Assembly: GCA_018700655.1 (NCBI GenBank) | Contig: JABIUG010000396.1 | Location: 1 to 7,545 of the forward strand | Length of the DNA stretch: 7,545 nucleotides | Direction of reading: 5' to 3' | DNA from: Rhodospirillaceae bacterium | GTDB lineage: Bacteria > Pseudomonadota > Alphaproteobacteria > SP197 | Shown: one piece after another, positions 6,584 to 7,545 of the stretch | Position numbering within the stretch: position 1 is the stretch's first letter | How the letters are laid out: each line of letters starts with the position of its first letter | The notes under the pieces: model-generated | Database searches by the model: none | Told to the model about the DNA's origin: nothing | Seen by the model: the letters and a program-made list of their open reading frames with translations, nothing else | Program-made: the position numbers and the translations under genes

Positions 6584-6656
6584 AAAAAGCCAGAGCAACT
6601 TCACAGGTCTCCTCGAAATCGCGCAGCGATTCCGAGGAGACCTGTGAAGTTGCTCT
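6584..6656 (-). terminator. Very long intrinsic terminator of the DUF1127 gene
   Basis: Bases 6592-6615 and 6633-6656 are perfect 24-bp inverted arms, beginning AGAGCAACTTCACAGG. The pairing continues inside (6617-6622 with 6626-6631) after one mismatch, leaving a GCA loop, for about 30 bp in all. Read on the minus strand, the stem is followed by GGCTTTTTG (T run at bases 6588-6584), as in a Rho-independent terminator. The stem includes the first two bases of the DUF1127 stop codon (6655-6657), so the ribosome would end on it. It is much longer than an ordinary terminator stem, which leaves open that it began as a dispersed palindromic element. Confidence 0.75.
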
Positions 6657-6816
6657 AGACGCCGTTCCAGACGCGCGAGCGATAAACCGGGACGTCAAGG
6701 ACGTTGACCCGCTCGAGATTGAGGTCGCGCAACTGACGGGCCGAAAGCATGTCGAGCTCGTGGCGAGCGACTGCACGGTTACGAAGCTTCTTCAGGCTGT
6801 TCAAGATGGTGGACAT
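6655..6816 (-). CDS. DUF1127 (YjiS-like) small protein
   Basis: This is a 53-residue basic protein that starts MSTILNSLKKLRNRAVARHE. Its centre, RHELDMLSARQLRDLNLERVNV (roughly 18-39), fits the DUF1127 pattern of an Arg-rich helix, an L-S-x-R-x-L-R-D-L turn and a hydrophobic-E-R step. Members are usually 45-70 residues, so it is full length. The ATG at 6816 has an excellent ribosome binding site (GGAGG at 6825-6829, 8-base spacer). The frame stays open for 106 more codons upstream, but that part shows no family features. DUF1127 proteins in alphaproteobacteria have been linked to RNA turnover, phosphate and carbon metabolism and stress responses. Nothing here shows which applies. A weak promoter candidate is TTTGCC (6897-6902) and TATCAA (6875-6880) with 16-bp spacing. 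The gene looks monocistronic, ending in its own terminator. Confidence 0.85.
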   Translation of the reverse strand: MSTILNSLKKLRNRAVARHELDMLSARQLRDLNLERVNVLDVPVYRSRVWNGV

Positions 6817-6981
6817 TGTCGTCACCTCCGCCGGAATGGCGTCGGCGGTCCATTGCGGGGCCGTCGGCGCGTTGTTGATAAATGACAGATGCTCCCGGCA
6901 AAGCCCCGCGACAAGCGGTCGCACTGCATTCCAGATATGCAGAACTTGCATGGGCAGGAAAAGCGCAGAAATCGGCCATAA

Positions 6982-7000
6982 CCGGTTGAAAAAGAACCGG
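6982..7000. repeat. Inverted repeat CCGGTT-N7-AACCGG, possible operator
   Basis: CCGGTT (6982-6987) and AACCGG (6995-7000) are perfect arms around GAAAAAG. The position between two divergent genes, 146 bp before the UMF1 start and 166 bp before the DUF1127 start, would suit a regulator site. The same half-sites occur, closer together, in the terminator-like hairpin at 191-204. Confidence 0.35.
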
Positions 7001-7136
7001 AAATCCAGATCGTCGGCGGTGTGACACGGTCTCTCCTGAAGATGGGAGATGCCAGTGTTGCAGCCGGTTTCCTGGAGAATCGTTTCGCGCTTGGACGCAA
7101 TCCATGTGAATCTGGCCTCATTGGGCGGCAACAAAC

Positions 7137-7140
7137 GGAG
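7137..7140 (+). promoter_or_regulatory. Ribosome binding site of the UMF1 gene
   Basis: GGAG lies five bases before the ATG at 7146. It fixes the start of a gene that otherwise runs off the window, because no other in-frame start nearby has such a site. Confidence 0.6.
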
Positions 7141-7145
7141 TTTCC

Positions 7146-7545
7146 ATGACCACAGCGGAGCTTGACCGGCCCGTTACCAAACGGGGCCTTGCCGCGTGGT
7201 GCCTGTTCGATTGGGCCAATTCGCCCACGCCAACAGTTGTCGTAACCTTTGTCTTTGCCCCCTATTTCGCCCGTGGCATCGTCGGCAACGAGGCCGAGGG
7301 TCTGGCCCTGTGGAGTTGGGGCATCGCCTTTTCCGCACTCGTCATTGCCGTGCTGGCGCCCGTCACCGGAGCAATTGCCGATGCTGCGGGCAGACGCAAG
7401 CCCTGGATCGCCGGGTTCAGCCTGCTCACCATCCTTGCGACCGCCGGCCTGTGGTTCTGCGCGCCCGATCCGACCTGGATTTTCCCGACCCTGATCCTCG
7501 TCGCCCTGGTCAACATCGGCTTCGAGACCTCGACCGTCTTTTACA
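7146..7545 (+). CDS. MFS transporter, UMF1 / Atg22-like family (N-terminal part)
   Basis: 133 residues are visible before the window ends; whole family members are usually about 400-480 residues. After a short basic N-terminus comes LAAWCLFDWANSPTPTVVVT, the FDWANS signature of UMF1-type transporters, leading into TM1 (about 29-45). TM2 (57-78) follows, then the MFS motif-A-like loop GAIADAAGRRKPW (75-87), TM3 (88-105) and TM4 (111-128). The family belongs to the major facilitator superfamily and is related to the yeast vacuolar amino-acid exporter Atg22. Bacterial members have no well-settled substrate. It is transcribed away from the DUF1127 gene and is probably its own unit. The family is well supported; the substrate is unknown. 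Confidence 0.9.
   Translation, partial: MTTAELDRPVTKRGLAAWCLFDWANSPTPTVVVTFVFAPYFARGIVGNEAEGLALWSWGIAFSALVIAVLAPVTGAIADAAGRRKPWIAGFSLLTILATAGLWFCAPDPTWIFPTLILVALVNIGFETSTVFY

Larger units (their letters stand above)
6214..6591. other. Gene-poor, hairpin-rich region upstream of the efflux operon
   Basis: I see no convincing gene here. Open frames exist on both strands but show no family motif and run through the hairpins. A weak minus-strand promoter candidate for the efflux operon is TTGATC (6364-6369) with TCTAAG (6340-6345) at 18-bp spacing; neither box is a good match. Further upstream is a chain of inverted repeats: the palindrome ATCGTACGAT (6380-6389), then 6413-6431, 6452-6471, 6493-6510 and the larger 6524-6579. 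No riboswitch, tRNA or tmRNA signature was recognised. The stretch could be a long leader, a structured RNA or remnants of palindromic repeats. Confidence 0.5.
6817..7145. other. Divergent intergenic region between the DUF1127 and UMF1 genes
   Basis: This 329-bp stretch should hold promoters for both flanking genes. The minus-strand frame of the DUF1127 gene is open back to an ATG at 7134, but the stretch reads without recognisable domain features. A perfect inverted repeat (6982-7000) lies near the middle. No strong sigma-70 promoter stands out for the + strand gene. No RNA gene was recognised. Confidence 0.45.

Noticed and set aside
6280..6585. 101-codon minus-strand open frame upstream of the efflux operon
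   Set aside because: No clear start signal or family resemblance, and it crosses several hairpins, so it was left as intergenic.
6337..6885. 182-codon + strand open frame spanning the hairpins and the antisense of DUF1127
   Set aside because: It runs straight through both long palindromes and the DUF1127 gene, with no recognisable domain or start signal.
1..7545. CRISPR array, toxin-antitoxin pair or phage-defence operon
   Set aside because: No spaced direct repeats and no small paired genes were seen. The only small gene, DUF1127, has its own terminator and no partner.

Overview
The window looks like a stretch of a GC-rich alphaproteobacterial chromosome, perhaps Rhodospirillales-like. This is inferred from codon choice, a DUF1127 small protein, the type of UMF1 transporter and the type of RND pump. 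No species can be named from the sequence alone.

Layout from left to right. Bases 1-122 are the C-terminal end of an IS5-type transposase on the + strand, followed by the probable right end of the insertion sequence near base 141. A terminator-like hairpin (185-211) closes a minus-strand gene (236-1588) for a secreted beta-propeller protein of the lactonase / YncE-like type. A 228-bp gap with three small inverted repeats separates it from a two-gene minus-strand efflux operon. The operon is an HAE1-type RND inner-membrane pump (1817-5101) and its periplasmic adaptor (5098-6213), which overlap by 4 bases (GTGA). No outer-membrane channel gene lies in the window, so the pump presumably uses a TolC-like protein encoded elsewhere. 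Upstream of the operon is about 440 bp without a convincing gene but dense in hairpins. It ends in a very long, near-perfect hairpin (6592-6656) that also terminates a 53-residue DUF1127 gene (6655-6816, minus). A 329-bp divergent intergenic region follows, and then the start of a UMF1/Atg22-type MFS transporter (7146 to the right edge, +).

The genes do not form one obvious pathway. The adaptor and pump are one tripartite-efflux unit. The propeller, DUF1127 and UMF1 genes each appear to be separate transcription units. I found no CRISPR array, tRNA, rRNA, toxin-antitoxin pair or recognisable defence system. The least explained part of the window is the hairpin-rich stretch 6380-6656, which could be a repeat-type element, a structured RNA or elaborate termination/leader sequence. 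The other notable point is that the RND pump lacks two of the usual charged proton-relay residues.
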